From: Candidatus Scatomorpha intestinavium
GTDB lineage: Bacteria > Bacillota > Clostridia > Oscillospirales > Oscillospiraceae
DNA length: 40,413 nucleotides
Direction of reading: 5' to 3'
NCBI GenBank assembly: GCA_018712985.1
Contig: DVGA01000053.1
Coordinates: forward strand, 1-40,413
Program-made: the position numbers and the translations under genes
Shown here: positions 14,383 to 22,723 of the stretch, in pieces
Layout of the letters: each line of letters opens with the position of its first letter
Position numbering within the stretch: the stretch's first letter is position 1
Notes under the pieces: model-generated
What the model was told of the DNA's origin: nothing
Databases searched by the model: none
The model's input: only the letters and a program-made list of their open reading frames with translations

Positions 14383-14418
14383 CGCCCTGAAGGGCCCTCA
14401 CCGGGGCCCTTCAGGGCG
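14383..14418 (+). other. Intercistronic hairpin without T tract
   Basis: A perfect 15-bp stem (14383-14397 with 14404-14418) with a 6-base loop. It is followed by GCGAAAGCC, not by T. It lies inside the operon between the second SDR and the flavoenzyme, so a role in mRNA processing or stability fits better than termination. Confidence 0.6.
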
Positions 14419-14464
14419 GCGAAAGCCAACCTAAGCCGATTATTAAAGGGAGGAAACGCACCAA

Positions 14465-16426
14465 ATGTCCTGCTGCGATAAGAAATACGACTACAGCATA
14501 CTCTGGCGCCCGATCGACATCAACAAGTGCCGCATCCGCAACCGCATAAGCATGTCCGGCATGGGCACCTTCACCCCGACCACCGTCGACCAGGTTGAGA
14601 CCGAGAGCGGCCTGCGCTACTACGAGGAGCGCGCCAAGGGCGGCATCGGCCTTATCCACACCGGCGCTTACTTCATAGACGAAAAGACAGCCCAGGGCGG
14701 CCGCACCCTCGACTTCTCCACCGACAAGAGCATCCCGAGCGGCACCCAGCTCACCGAGCGCGTGCACCGCTGGGGCGCTAAGATATTCGCCCAGCTCTCC
14801 TGCGGCACCGGCCGCAACGGCATGCCCCAGATCGGCGAGCGCGTGCCCATCTCCTCCAGCGAGAACCCGAGCTTCTACAACCCCGACATGATCTGCCGCG
14901 CGCTGACCATCGACGAGATCGAGGAAATGATGGAGCACTGGAAGGTCGCCGCCCAGAACGCCGTTTACATGGGCTTCGACGGAATCCAGATCCACGCCCA
15001 CGCCGGCTACCTCATGGACCAGTTCATGAGCGAGATCTGGAACCACCGCACCGACAAGTACGGCGGGAGCTTTGAGAACCGCTGCCGCTTCACCATGGAG
15101 ACCGTCGACGCCATCCGCTCCGTCGTCGGCCCCGACTTCCCCATCACCTACCGCATCAGCCTCGACCACCGCTTCCCCGGCGGGCGCACCATCGAGGAGA
15201 GCATGAAGATACTCGACGTGCTCGACAAGTGCGGCATCGACGCTTTCGACATCGACGCCGCCTGCTACGAGACGATGGACTATATCTTCCCCACCCGCTA
15301 CACCGGCGAGGCCTGCATGGCCTATGTGTGCGAGGAGGCCCGCAAGCACCTCACCAAGCCCATCATCAACACCGGCAACCACAGCATGGAGAGCGCCGTC
15401 GCCCTGCTCGAGAGCGGCAACGCCGATATCGCCCAGTTCGGCCGCCAGTCCATCGCCGACCCGCAGTTCGCCAACAAGCTGCGTGAGGGCCGCCGCGAGG
15501 ATGTCCGCCCCTGCATCGTCTGCAACGAGGAGTGCATCGGCCGCATCTTCGGCCGCCTGACCCAGCTGAGCTGCACGGTCAACCCCTCCGTCGGCTTTGA
15601 GACCGCCATGGAGGTCAAGCCGGTCAGCAAGCCCACCAACGTCGTTGTCATCGGCGGCGGCCCCGGCGGGCTCGAGGCCGCGCGCTGCGCCGCCGAGCGC
15701 GGCTGCTCCGTCACCCTGTACGAGAAGGGCGACAAGATCGGCGGCACCTTCCTCACCATCGCCACGGGCGACTTCAAGTGGCGCATCCCGCAGCTCATCG
15801 AGTGGTACGGCGTGCAGCTCAAGAAGCTGGGCGTGAAGGTCGTCCTGAACGCCGAAATCAAGGCCGACGACCCCGTGCTCAAGAGCGCCGACGCCATTTT
15901 CGTGGCCACCGGCTCCAAGTCCGTCATGCCCAAAATCCCCGGCATCGACAACAAGAAGGTCGTCGACGTGGTCGACATCCACAAGAACGGCATGCCCGAG
16001 GGCGAGCGCGTCGTCATCTGCGGCGGCGGCCTTTCCGCCTGCGACACCGCAATCGAGTACGGCGCCAAGGGCGGCCGGAAGTTCACCATCGTTGAGATGC
16101 TGCCCCAGCTCGCCAGCGACGTCATGGTCGTCAACAAGATCAGCATCGACCGCCTGCTCAACGAGTACGGCGTGGAGCAGCTCACCAGCACCAAGGTCAT
16201 CGGCATCACCGACGAGGGCGTCGAGGTAGAGCACGAGGGCGAAAAGCGCGTCATCCCCGCCGATGTCATCGTCGCCGCCTTCGGCCGCGGCCGCAGCCTC
16301 GAGCTGGCCGACGCCGTCCAGAACGAGTATCCGACCAAGACCGTCATCATCGGCGACTGCATGAAGCCCGCCAAGGCCGGCAACGCCATCCGCGAGGGCT
16401 TCTACGCGGCCATGTCCCTGAAGTAA
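14465..16426 (+). CDS. Fe-S flavoenzyme of the enoate / 2,4-dienoyl-CoA reductase family (Old Yellow Enzyme type)
   Basis: A 653-residue fusion flavoenzyme. Residues ~10-345 form the FMN-binding TIM barrel (SMSGMGTF, IHAHAGYLMDQF, HRTDKYGGSFENR). Cys350, Cys353, Cys357 and Cys370 (CIVCNEEC-x12-C) bind a 4Fe-4S cluster. The rest is a dinucleotide-binding half with GGGPGG (398-403) for FAD and GGGLSACDTAIE (from 520) for NAD(P)H. The family reduces activated C=C bonds; relatives include BaiCD/BaiH for bile acids and gut steroid reductases. AGGAGG lies 8 bases before the ATG. Two SDRs and a transporter in the operon point to multi-step reduction of an imported unsaturated carbonyl compound. The substrate is not readable. 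Confidence 0.9.
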   Translation: MSCCDKKYDYSILWRPIDINKCRIRNRISMSGMGTFTPTTVDQVETESGLRYYEERAKGGIGLIHTGAYFIDEKTAQGGRTLDFSTDKSIPSGTQLTERVHRWGAKIFAQLSCGTGRNGMPQIGERVPISSSENPSFYNPDMICRALTIDEIEEMMEHWKVAAQNAVYMGFDGIQIHAHAGYLMDQFMSEIWNHRTDKYGGSFENRCRFTMETVDAIRSVVGPDFPITYRISLDHRFPGGRTIEESMKILDVLDKCGIDAFDIDAACYETMDYIFPTRYTGEACMAYVCEEARKHLTKPIINTGNHSMESAVALLESGNADIAQFGRQSIADPQFANKLREGRREDVRPCIVCNEECIGRIFGRLTQLSCTVNPSVGFETAMEVKPVSKPTNVVVIGGGPGGLEAARCAAERGCSVTLYEKGDKIGGTFLTIATGDFKWRIPQLIEWYGVQLKKLGVKVVLNAEIKADDPVLKSADAIFVATGSKSVMPKIPGIDNKKVVDVVDIHKNGMPEGERVVICGGGLSACDTAIEYGAKGGRKFTIVEMLPQLASDVMVVNKISIDRLLNEYGVEQLTSTKVIGITDEGVEVEHEGEKRVIPADVIVAAFGRGRSLELADAVQNEYPTKTVIIGDCMKPAKAGNAIREGFYAAMSLK

Positions 16427-16447
16427 GTCCAAAGCGCACAAACACAC

Positions 16448-16477
16448 AACGCCCCCGCCATTGCCGCGGGGGCGTTT
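16448..16477 (+). other. Hairpin between flavoenzyme and transporter genes
   Basis: An 11-bp stem (AACGCCCCCGC with GCGGGGGCGTT) with a 7-base loop and only TC after it. It is probably a weak terminator or stabiliser that still lets the MFS gene be transcribed. Confidence 0.55.
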
Positions 16478-16509
16478 CGCAAAAGATATCGCTTTAAGGA
16501 GGGGAAAAA

Positions 16510-17778
16510 GTGAACGAATCCAAGAAATTTTTCGGCTATAAGGCGGCGATAGGCGCTTTCCTGGTCATGTTCGTCAACCTCGGCGCCTGCACCACCCTCG
16601 GCATATTCCTTACCTCGCTCAGCGAATACAGCGGCTGGGACCTCGGCATGGTGGGCTATATAGGCACGGTGAACACCATCGGCAACGTCATACTCAGTAT
16701 AGTCGCCGTAAAGGCGCTCAGCAAGCTCGGCGCTAAAACCACCATGCTCATCTCCGTGCTTGCCTGCGCGATACACGTGCACCTTTACACCTTTGCCGTA
16801 CCCGGGCAGAACATATCCACACTCGTGTTCTACTACCTGGCCGGCTTCATGGCCTCCTTCTCCATCACCTTCGGCACCCACGCCGTCTGCTCGAGCGTTA
16901 TCGCCGACTGGTTCGTGGAAAAGCGCGAGCAGATCTCCGGCATAGTGTTTTCCGGCGCTGGCTTCGGCGCGGCCATATGGGTCTTCGCCGCCGGCCAGCT
17001 CTTCAAGGTCGTGGACTTTAAGGGCTGCTACCGCATACTCTCCATTTTCATCCTTGCAATCGGCCTCTTCTCCGTCATCTGCCTTATAAAGGACCCGAAA
17101 AAAATGGGCCAGAAGCCCCTCGGCTGGGACAATGCTGGCGCCGCCTCCGATGCCGGTGCGGCTGTTGACGTCCCGGGCGTGAGCAAGAGCGAGGCCCTGC
17201 GCTCCCCCGCCTTCTGGGTGCTCGCGCTCGCCCTGCTCTTCGTGTGCATGAGCGGCTCGGCCTATATGAGCTATGCCCCCTCCTGGTGGCAGGCTAACGG
17301 CCTTGACGCCACCGCCGCCGCCAACTGGAACGCTATCTATCTCGTGATTTCCGGCGCGGTGCTGCTCATAGTCGGCAAGGTGTTCGCAAAGGCCGGCCCG
17401 AGCATTTTCACAGTCATCGTCTGCGTCGCCTTCGTCGCCGCGATGGCCTGCATGGTCGCGCTGAACGGCCACCCCGCCACGCTGATACTCGTCGGCTGTG
17501 TCGTCTTCGCCGCGCTGGCCTATCCGCTGAACGCCAGCATCCCCGGCCTTATAGGTCAGAGCGTCTTCGGCGGGCGCGACTTCGCCGCGATATCCGCCAC
17601 GCTGATGACCTCAGTCTATGTCGGCCAGGCCCTCACCGCGCCCGTGATGAACGCCTTCCTCGCCACCGAGGGCGGAATGGGCACCGCGTGGCTCTTCTTC
17701 GGCGGTACCGCCCTTGTCGGCATGGTGCTCATAATCGTGTCGATCGCGATCTCCCCGATGAAAAAAGCGGCAAAGTAA
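16510..17778 (+). CDS. MFS transporter (OFA-like)
   Basis: A 422-residue protein with 12 predicted membrane helices in two halves, separated by a cytoplasmic loop around residues 195-232 (PKKMGQKPLGWDNAG). The N-terminal half has the MFS mark ADWFVEKREQISGIVFSGAGFG, like oxalate/formate-type antiporters. It starts with GTG at 16510, with AAGGAGGGG at good distance. As the last gene of the SDR-SDR-flavoenzyme operon, it probably imports the substrate or exports the reduced product. A modest stem-loop follows at 17798. Confidence 0.88.
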   Translation: MNESKKFFGYKAAIGAFLVMFVNLGACTTLGIFLTSLSEYSGWDLGMVGYIGTVNTIGNVILSIVAVKALSKLGAKTTMLISVLACAIHVHLYTFAVPGQNISTLVFYYLAGFMASFSITFGTHAVCSSVIADWFVEKREQISGIVFSGAGFGAAIWVFAAGQLFKVVDFKGCYRILSIFILAIGLFSVICLIKDPKKMGQKPLGWDNAGAASDAGAAVDVPGVSKSEALRSPAFWVLALALLFVCMSGSAYMSYAPSWWQANGLDATAAANWNAIYLVISGAVLLIVGKVFAKAGPSIFTVIVCVAFVAAMACMVALNGHPATLILVGCVVFAALAYPLNASIPGLIGQSVFGGRDFAAISATLMTSVYVGQALTAPVMNAFLATEGGMGTAWLFFGGTALVGMVLIIVSIAISPMKKAAK

Positions 17779-17797
17779 ACCATATTCGTACATAAAT

Positions 17798-17830
17798 CCA
17801 CCCCCGGACATTTGCCCTGGGGTGGGTTGT
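17798..17830 (+). terminator. Weak terminator of the SDR operon
   Basis: A 7-bp stem CCACCCC / GGGGTGG with a long loop, then GTTGTTAT. The second hairpin at 17884 probably completes termination. Confidence 0.5.
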
Positions 17831-17883
17831 TATGTCTCGGCACTTTTCCTCACGTGATCACGCTTCCGCGCGGGAATAATACA

Positions 17884-17919
17884 AACAGCCGCGGCGCAGG
17901 GCCGCGGCTGTTGAATTTT
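17884..17919. terminator. Bidirectional terminator
   Basis: A perfect 12-bp stem (AACAGCCGCGGC 17884-17895 with 17901-17912), 5-base loop, then GAATTTT on the + strand. It lies between the MFS gene and the convergent transporter gene ending at 17974. Confidence 0.75.
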
Positions 17920-17973
17920 CCTGTGCGCTATGCCGCTTCCGGCACAGCTGCCTTGCCTCCGGGCACGGCCCGG

Positions 17974-18888
17974 TTACAGCAGCAGATAGATCATCAGCGG
18001 GAGGGTGACGGCGGAGAGGACCGTGCTGACGAACACGCACTCGCTGGCGAAGGCCTCGTCCTTACCGCAGCGGATGGTGAGCGCCGTTGCCAGCATCGCC
18101 ACAGGGCAGGCGGCGAGTATCACGACGACGCCGAGGAACATCTCGTCGTGTATGAACGGCCTGAGCACCGCCCACACGGCCAGCGGCCCGATTATCAGGC
18201 GCACAAGGCTTACGACATACACCCTCCAGTTGCCCAGCGACTCCTTTATGGACACGGAGCCAAGGCTCGCGCCCACGACCAGCATACTCATCGGCACCGT
18301 GCCGGCGGATATGACGCTGAAGCACTCCACAACCGGCGCGGGGAGCTCCCAGCCTGTCAGCAGGAAGGCGATCGCAATCAGCGTCGCTATCATCGGGGGC
18401 GAGAGCACGCTTTTCAAGCTCATGGCCTTCGGGCTGCCGTCAATAAGCATGACGCCCAATGTGTAGATGAAAAGATTGAACGGTATGTTTGAGATTGTAG
18501 CTATGAGCACGCCCCCAGCCCCGAACACCGACTCCACGACCGGGAAGCCCACGAAAACAGTATTCGTAAATGCCACCGCAAAGGCCGCAATCCCGCGCTC
18601 GTTCGGTCCAAGGCGCATAATGCGCGCCATAATCAGACCCAGCAGCATGCAGATCCCTATCATGACGAAGAAGCCGAGCGCGTAAATGCCGATGTCCGCC
18701 AATGAGAGCTCGAGCTCCGCGCTCGTCACGGAGTTGAGAATCGTAAACACCAGCAGCACGTTCAGCACTACCTTTGAGCCGGAGCGGGTGAACTCCGGGC
18801 CGGTAACCCCAAGCTTCGTACACACGAAGCCCACGGCCATGATGAAAACAAGTATGCCCATCTGTGTGAGCACGGGGGTCATGTCCAA
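17974..18888 (-). CDS. AEC (auxin efflux carrier) family transporter
   Basis: A ~304-residue membrane protein with about ten helices. It has the AEC pattern: KLGVTGPEFTRSGSKVVLNV in the first helices, FAVAFTNTVFVGFPVVESVF in the middle, and ACPVAMLATALTIRCGKDEA followed by STVLSAVTLPL near the end. Bacterial members move organic acids such as malate or malonate. The start is either TTG 18888 (GAGG 10 bases upstream) or ATG 18882. It is the last gene of a minus-strand unit after ahcY and mgtE, 63 bases from mgtE. Substrate unknown. Confidence 0.85.
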   Translation of the reverse strand: MDMTPVLTQMGILVFIMAVGFVCTKLGVTGPEFTRSGSKVVLNVLLVFTILNSVTSAELELSLADIGIYALGFFVMIGICMLLGLIMARIMRLGPNERGIAAFAVAFTNTVFVGFPVVESVFGAGGVLIATISNIPFNLFIYTLGVMLIDGSPKAMSLKSVLSPPMIATLIAIAFLLTGWELPAPVVECFSVISAGTVPMSMLVVGASLGSVSIKESLGNWRVYVVSLVRLIIGPLAVWAVLRPFIHDEMFLGVVVILAACPVAMLATALTIRCGKDEAFASECVFVSTVLSAVTLPLMIYLLL

Positions 18889-18951
18889 GTTTCAAACACC
18901 TCTTCCGTATGTCTCTCTTCTCTCCCGGCGTATCGCCGCGCCGGGGCGGCG

Positions 18952-20340
18952 CTATATCCTGAGTATAATCGTGGCAAGTGTGAAATAAATCAGCAGGCTC
19001 ACCGCGTCCGTGATCGTGCTTATCAGCGGGCTGGCCATCACGGCAGGGTCTATGCCTATTTTCTCGGCTATCATCGGCAGGATGCAGCCGACTGATTTGG
19101 CGAAAATAACAACGAACACTATAGTCAGGCTTACCGTAAAGGCAACCATAACAGTGACATCCGGGTTTGAAAGCAGTATCCGGTCCACGAGCAGCATTTT
19201 GATGAAATTCACGCAGGCGAGCGTTATGCCGCAGAGCACCGCCACGCGGATCTCCTTCCAGACCACGCTGAGTATGTCCCGCGGCTCCGTGTCGCCTATT
19301 GACAGGCTTCGGATGACCGCGGTGGAGCTCTGCGAACCGGAGTTGCCGCCGGTGCCCATGAGCATGGGCACAAAGCCGGTGAGCACGGCAAACCTCGACA
19401 GGGCGTCCTCAAAATGCGTTATTATCATGCTCGTGAACGTGGCCGAGAGCATCAAAAACATCAGCCATGGTATGCGCCGCTTCCACATCTCCACAACGCC
19501 CGTGCGGGAATACGGCTTGTCCGAAGGGGAAATACCTGCCATGAGGTCGAAGTCCTCTGTGGCCTCCTCCTCGAGGACGTCTATGACGTCGTCAACGGTA
19601 ACTATGCCTACGAGCCGGTCTTCCTTGTCCACGACCGGCACCGCGAGCAGGTCGTAGTCGGAGATCCGCTCCGCCGCCTCGCTCCGGTCGTCCGTCGTGC
19701 GGCAGAAGATGACGTTCCGGTCCATTATGTCCTCGATGACGGCGTCGTCGTCGGAGAGGAGCAGGTCCTTAACCGTCACAACGCCCTCGAGCTTGCGGTC
19801 CGCGCTCGTGACGTAGCAGACGTATATCGTCTCCTTGTCGTCGCCTATCCTGCGGATGCGGGCTATGCTCTCGCGGACGTTCATATACTTTTTAAGGTCC
19901 ACGAACTCGGCCGTCATGATACTGCCGGCCGAGTTCTCCGGATATTTCAGATACTGGTTGATCAGCGCGCGGGTCTCCGGCGTGGCGGCGCGCATGACGC
20001 GCTTGACGATGTTGGCCGGCAGCTCCTCCATCATGTCCACGGCGTCGTCAACGTACATGTCCTCGACTATTTCGCCGAGCTCCTTATCGGTGATGGAGTT
20101 GATTATCTCCTGCTGCTCCGGCGCGTCGAGCTCGGCAAACACCTCGGCCCCATGCTCCTTGCTGAGCAGGCGGAAAACCGTGGCCATCTTCAGCGAGTCC
20201 TCCTCGCCCAACTCGGTGATGAACTCCGCGATGTCGAACTCGTTCATCTCCTCGAGCTCGAGCTGAAGGGCCTTCAGCCGCTTTGAGCGCACCAGCTCGA
20301 GAAGCCGCTCCCTGCGCTGGTCGTAGCTTTTCTCCTCCAA
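18952..20340 (-). CDS. mgtE: Magnesium transporter MgtE
   Basis: A 462-residue Mg2+ channel with the complete family layout. An N-domain of helical repeats (LGEEDSLKMATVFRLLSKEH, ELDAPEQQEIINSITD) is followed by two CBS domains (about 140-265) that sense cytoplasmic Mg2+. The membrane domain carries the signature GTGGNSGSQSSTAVIR. Both TTG 20340 and GTG 20349 are possible starts; TTG is preferred because the AGGAGG site touches the GTG but lies 8 bases from the TTG. It follows ahcY by 37 bases. I see no M-box-like structure upstream, so control is probably by the protein itself. Confidence 0.93.
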   Translation of the reverse strand: MEEKSYDQRRERLLELVRSKRLKALQLELEEMNEFDIAEFITELGEEDSLKMATVFRLLSKEHGAEVFAELDAPEQQEIINSITDKELGEIVEDMYVDDAVDMMEELPANIVKRVMRAATPETRALINQYLKYPENSAGSIMTAEFVDLKKYMNVRESIARIRRIGDDKETIYVCYVTSADRKLEGVVTVKDLLLSDDDAVIEDIMDRNVIFCRTTDDRSEAAERISDYDLLAVPVVDKEDRLVGIVTVDDVIDVLEEEATEDFDLMAGISPSDKPYSRTGVVEMWKRRIPWLMFLMLSATFTSMIITHFEDALSRFAVLTGFVPMLMGTGGNSGSQSSTAVIRSLSIGDTEPRDILSVVWKEIRVAVLCGITLACVNFIKMLLVDRILLSNPDVTVMVAFTVSLTIVFVVIFAKSVGCILPMIAEKIGIDPAVMASPLISTITDAVSLLIYFTLATIILRI

Positions 20341-20377
20341 GGCGCGCACCTCCTCCCGTTTTCGCGCCCTGCGGCGC

Positions 20378-21613
20378 TTACACGCCCATATACTCCTTCT
20401 GCACTTCCGTCATGCCGTCTATCGCAACGCCGAGGGATGTCAGCTTGCGCCTGGCGACGGCGCTGTCTATCTCCTTCGGGACCTTTACCGGCTCCGCCTT
20501 CAGCCCGCCCCGGTGCTTCGCGAGGTATTCCGCGGACAGCGCCTGGATGGCAAAGCTCATGTCCATGATCTCGGCCGGGTGCCCGTCCGCCGCGGCAAGG
20601 TTGACAAGCCTGCCCTCGGCGATGACAAAAATCGTCCTGCCGTTCGGCAGCTCATAGCCGGTGATGTTATGCCGCGCCTCGTATTTGCGCACGGCGTACT
20701 CCTCCAGCCCGGCCATGTCGATCTCCACGTCGAAGTGGCCGGCGTTGGAGAGGATCGCCCCGTCGCGCATCAGCGCGAAGTGCTCGGCAGTTATGATGTC
20801 ACGGCAGCCGGTGACCGTGCAGAATATTTCGCCGACCCTGGCGGCCTCGCTCATCGGCATGACCTCAAAGCCGTCCATCACAGCCTCGAGAGCGCATACC
20901 GGGTCCGTCTCCGTAACGGCTACTCGCGCGCCGAGCCCCTTGGCCCGCATTGCTACGCCCTTGCCGCACCAGCCGTAACCGCTCACCACGACGAGCTTGC
21001 CCGCAACGATAAGGTTGGTCGTGCGCATGATTCCGTCCCAGACGCTCTGCCCCGTGCCGTAGCGGTTGTCGAAGAGGTGCTTGCAGTCCGCGTCGTTCAC
21101 CAGCATCATCGGGAAGGGCAGCAGCCCCGCCCTGGCCAGCTTGTTTATGCGCGTAATGCCCGTCGTCGTCTCCTCGCAGCCGCCTATCACGCCGGGTATG
21201 AGCTCGGGATAGTGCGTGCGCATCAGCTCGAGCAGCTCGCCGCCGTCGTCGATTATGATGTTCGGCCCGATTGCAAGCGCGGCCAGGAGCTGCTTTCTGT
21301 ACTCCTCCTCCGTGGCGCCGTGCGTGGCGTGCACCTCCATTCCGCCCGCTGCGAGCGCGGCCGCCACGTCGTCCTGCGTGGACAGGGGGTTGGAGCCTGT
21401 CACGGACATCTGCGCCCCGCCCGCGGCCAACACGCGGCAGAGATAGGCCGTCTTTGCCTCAAGATGCACCGACAGCGCGATTTTCAGCCCGGCGAAGGGT
21501 TTTTCGCGCTCAAAGTCCGCCTCGATCCCGCGCAGCACGGGCATGTTGCGGCGGACCCATTCTATCTTCCGCTCCCCCTCCGGGGCGAGGGAAATGTCGT
21601 ATATGTCGTTCAT
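20378..21613 (-). CDS. ahcY: Adenosylhomocysteinase
   Basis: A 411-residue NAD-dependent hydrolase that splits S-adenosylhomocysteine into adenosine and homocysteine, which removes the inhibitor left by methyltransferases. Family phrases in order are LKIALSVHLEAKTAYL, GSNPLSTQDDVAAAL, GVIGGCEETTTGI, the NAD site VVSGYGWCGKGVAMRAKGLG, and GHFDVEIDM. It is the short type without the ~40-residue insertion of the animal enzyme, and ends QKEYMGV, a little earlier than many relatives. The ATG at 21613 has AAGGAGG; the ATG at 21631 lies just before that site. A promoter is proposed at 21646. Confidence 0.95.
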   Translation of the reverse strand: MNDIYDISLAPEGERKIEWVRRNMPVLRGIEADFEREKPFAGLKIALSVHLEAKTAYLCRVLAAGGAQMSVTGSNPLSTQDDVAAALAAGGMEVHATHGATEEEYRKQLLAALAIGPNIIIDDGGELLELMRTHYPELIPGVIGGCEETTTGITRINKLARAGLLPFPMMLVNDADCKHLFDNRYGTGQSVWDGIMRTTNLIVAGKLVVVSGYGWCGKGVAMRAKGLGARVAVTETDPVCALEAVMDGFEVMPMSEAARVGEIFCTVTGCRDIITAEHFALMRDGAILSNAGHFDVEIDMAGLEEYAVRKYEARHNITGYELPNGRTIFVIAEGRLVNLAAADGHPAEIMDMSFAIQALSAEYLAKHRGGLKAEPVKVPKEIDSAVARRKLTSLGVAIDGMTEVQKEYMGV

Positions 21614-21645
21614 AGCGCGCCTCCTTTTCAAACATTCAGCACCTT

Positions 21646-21674
21646 ATTCTATCACTCAAACGCCGCCGATTCAA
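21646..21674 (-). promoter_or_regulatory. Proposed promoter of ahcY-mgtE-AEC
   Basis: Minus strand TTGAAT (21674-21669), 17-base spacer, TAGAAT (21651-21646). Moderate match to consensus. The 21632-21935 gap shows no recognisable SAM or SAH riboswitch. Confidence 0.4.
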
Positions 21675-21829
21675 CAAAAAACGCCCTGTCTTTTTTGTAA
21701 AATCCGCGCCCGATCCCGTATATTGCGCCGTGCGTGGGCGGGGCCCGAGAGGGCGGGCGAATTTTGCATTTGCCAAAAGCATTTTTTTCAGTTCACATTC
21801 CCGCATTTTCAATAAATATTGTTTGTATC

Positions 21830-21858
21830 TTGATTATTGCCACATGATGTGTTAAATT
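21830..21858 (+). promoter_or_regulatory. Promoter and candidate GntR operator
   Basis: TTGATT (21830-21835), 17-base spacer, TAAATT (21853-21858). The palindrome CACATGATGTG (21841-21851) sits in the spacer, where a bound repressor would block RNA polymerase. Autoregulation by the GntR protein at 21936 is inferred. Confidence 0.55.
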
Positions 21859-21874
21859 ATATGTAGTTGAAACG

Positions 21875-21901
21875 CATCGTTTTTTGTGCAAAAAAACGAT
21901 G
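21875..21901 (+). promoter_or_regulatory. Leader hairpin of the GntR operon
   Basis: A perfect 11-bp stem CATCGTTTTTT / AAAAAACGATG with loop GTGCA, in the 5' leader and ending 34 bases before the ATG. It has no T tract on its 3' side, so it is not a simple terminator. Confidence 0.5.
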
Positions 21902-21935
21902 AAGCGCTTAAAAACGCACCCGAGGTGATTTTCGG

Positions 21936-22706
21936 ATGAATCGGGAAAAGCTTGAGAGCTACCTTGAAAAGAACCCGTTTGCAAAGCTCAGCGACGTCGT
22001 AACACAGATTCTTTACGACGAGATAGTCGTGCTCGACATCCCGCCCGCCTCGAAGCTGAACATAAACCAGATAGCCACGGACTTCGGCATCTCGCGCACG
22101 CCGGTAGTCGAGGCGATAAACCGCCTTCAGTCCATCGGCTTTGTTGAAACCCGGCCGCATGTCAGCGGCTTTTACGTTACGGACATGAGCCTGCGCGACA
22201 TGATAGACCTCTACGACGCGCGTATGGCGATAGAGTGCGAGGCCGCGGCGCTCTGCGCCGAAAAGGCATCGCCCGAAGAGATTTCAAAGCTCGACAGCCT
22301 TGCCGTCGAGTTCAAAAAGGCCGTCCCGATGATGGACGGCAACCGCCTGAAGGACACGGATATGCCGTTCCACAAGCTGATTGTCGAGTCCAGCGGCAAT
22401 AAATACCTCATCAGGAGCTACAAGGAGCTGCTGCCCAACCTGACCATGTACCAGGGCTCCTGGCCGAAGTTCATCCCGCCGGAGCAGGTGAACCCCTGGT
22501 CGAGCCAGGTCGTGCACCAGCACGGGGCGATAGTTTCAGCAATCAAGCTGCACATCCCCTCCCTCGCGCGGCAGTCCATGGCCGAACACATCAGGTCCAG
22601 CCTGAACTTCGTCGCCTATTCGGACACGACGGACGATCCCTTCTGGATAGTCAAACGCTCCGCGGAGAAAAACCGAGCGAAGCAGCCGCCCGAGGGCCAG
22701 AAATAA
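21936..22706 (+). CDS. GntR family regulator with FCD ligand domain
   Basis: A 256-residue regulator of the FadR type. Residues ~15-80 are the winged helix (VTQILYDEIVVLDIPPASKL, INQIATDFGISRTPVVEAIN). The C-terminal helical bundle is an FCD domain that usually binds a carboxylate through a metal; visible candidate ligands are Asp and His in DTDMPFHKLI and the later HQHG and EHIRSS histidines. GAGGTGATT precedes the ATG. It leads the 2-oxoacid oxidoreductase cluster with 17 bases to the next gene, so it probably senses a carboxylic acid of that pathway. Confidence 0.88.
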   Translation: MNREKLESYLEKNPFAKLSDVVTQILYDEIVVLDIPPASKLNINQIATDFGISRTPVVEAINRLQSIGFVETRPHVSGFYVTDMSLRDMIDLYDARMAIECEAAALCAEKASPEEISKLDSLAVEFKKAVPMMDGNRLKDTDMPFHKLIVESSGNKYLIRSYKELLPNLTMYQGSWPKFIPPEQVNPWSSQVVHQHGAIVSAIKLHIPSLARQSMAEHIRSSLNFVAYSDTTDDPFWIVKRSAEKNRAKQPPEGQK

Positions 22707-22723
22707 GCGAAGGGAGCACGTAA

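Noticed and set aside
14411-16447. A 678-codon open frame on the minus strand opposite the flavoenzyme gene
   Set aside because: It mirrors the + strand codons of a clearly recognisable enzyme, has an Ala/Gly/Asp/Val-rich composition typical of antisense frames in GC-rich DNA, and no ribosome site. The same applies to long frames opposite other genes here (for example 33626-35125, 35664-37139, 23461-24732).
12770-17778. Bile acid inducible (bai) operon
   Set aside because: The flavoenzyme and SDR classes fit, but no CoA ligase, CoA transferase or 7-alpha-dehydratase gene is present, so the name would overreach.
21632-21935. SAM or SAH riboswitch upstream of ahcY, or an M-box for mgtE
   Set aside because: No arrangement of stems or conserved core that I recognise is present; only a promoter and a leader hairpin for the divergent gene can be supported.
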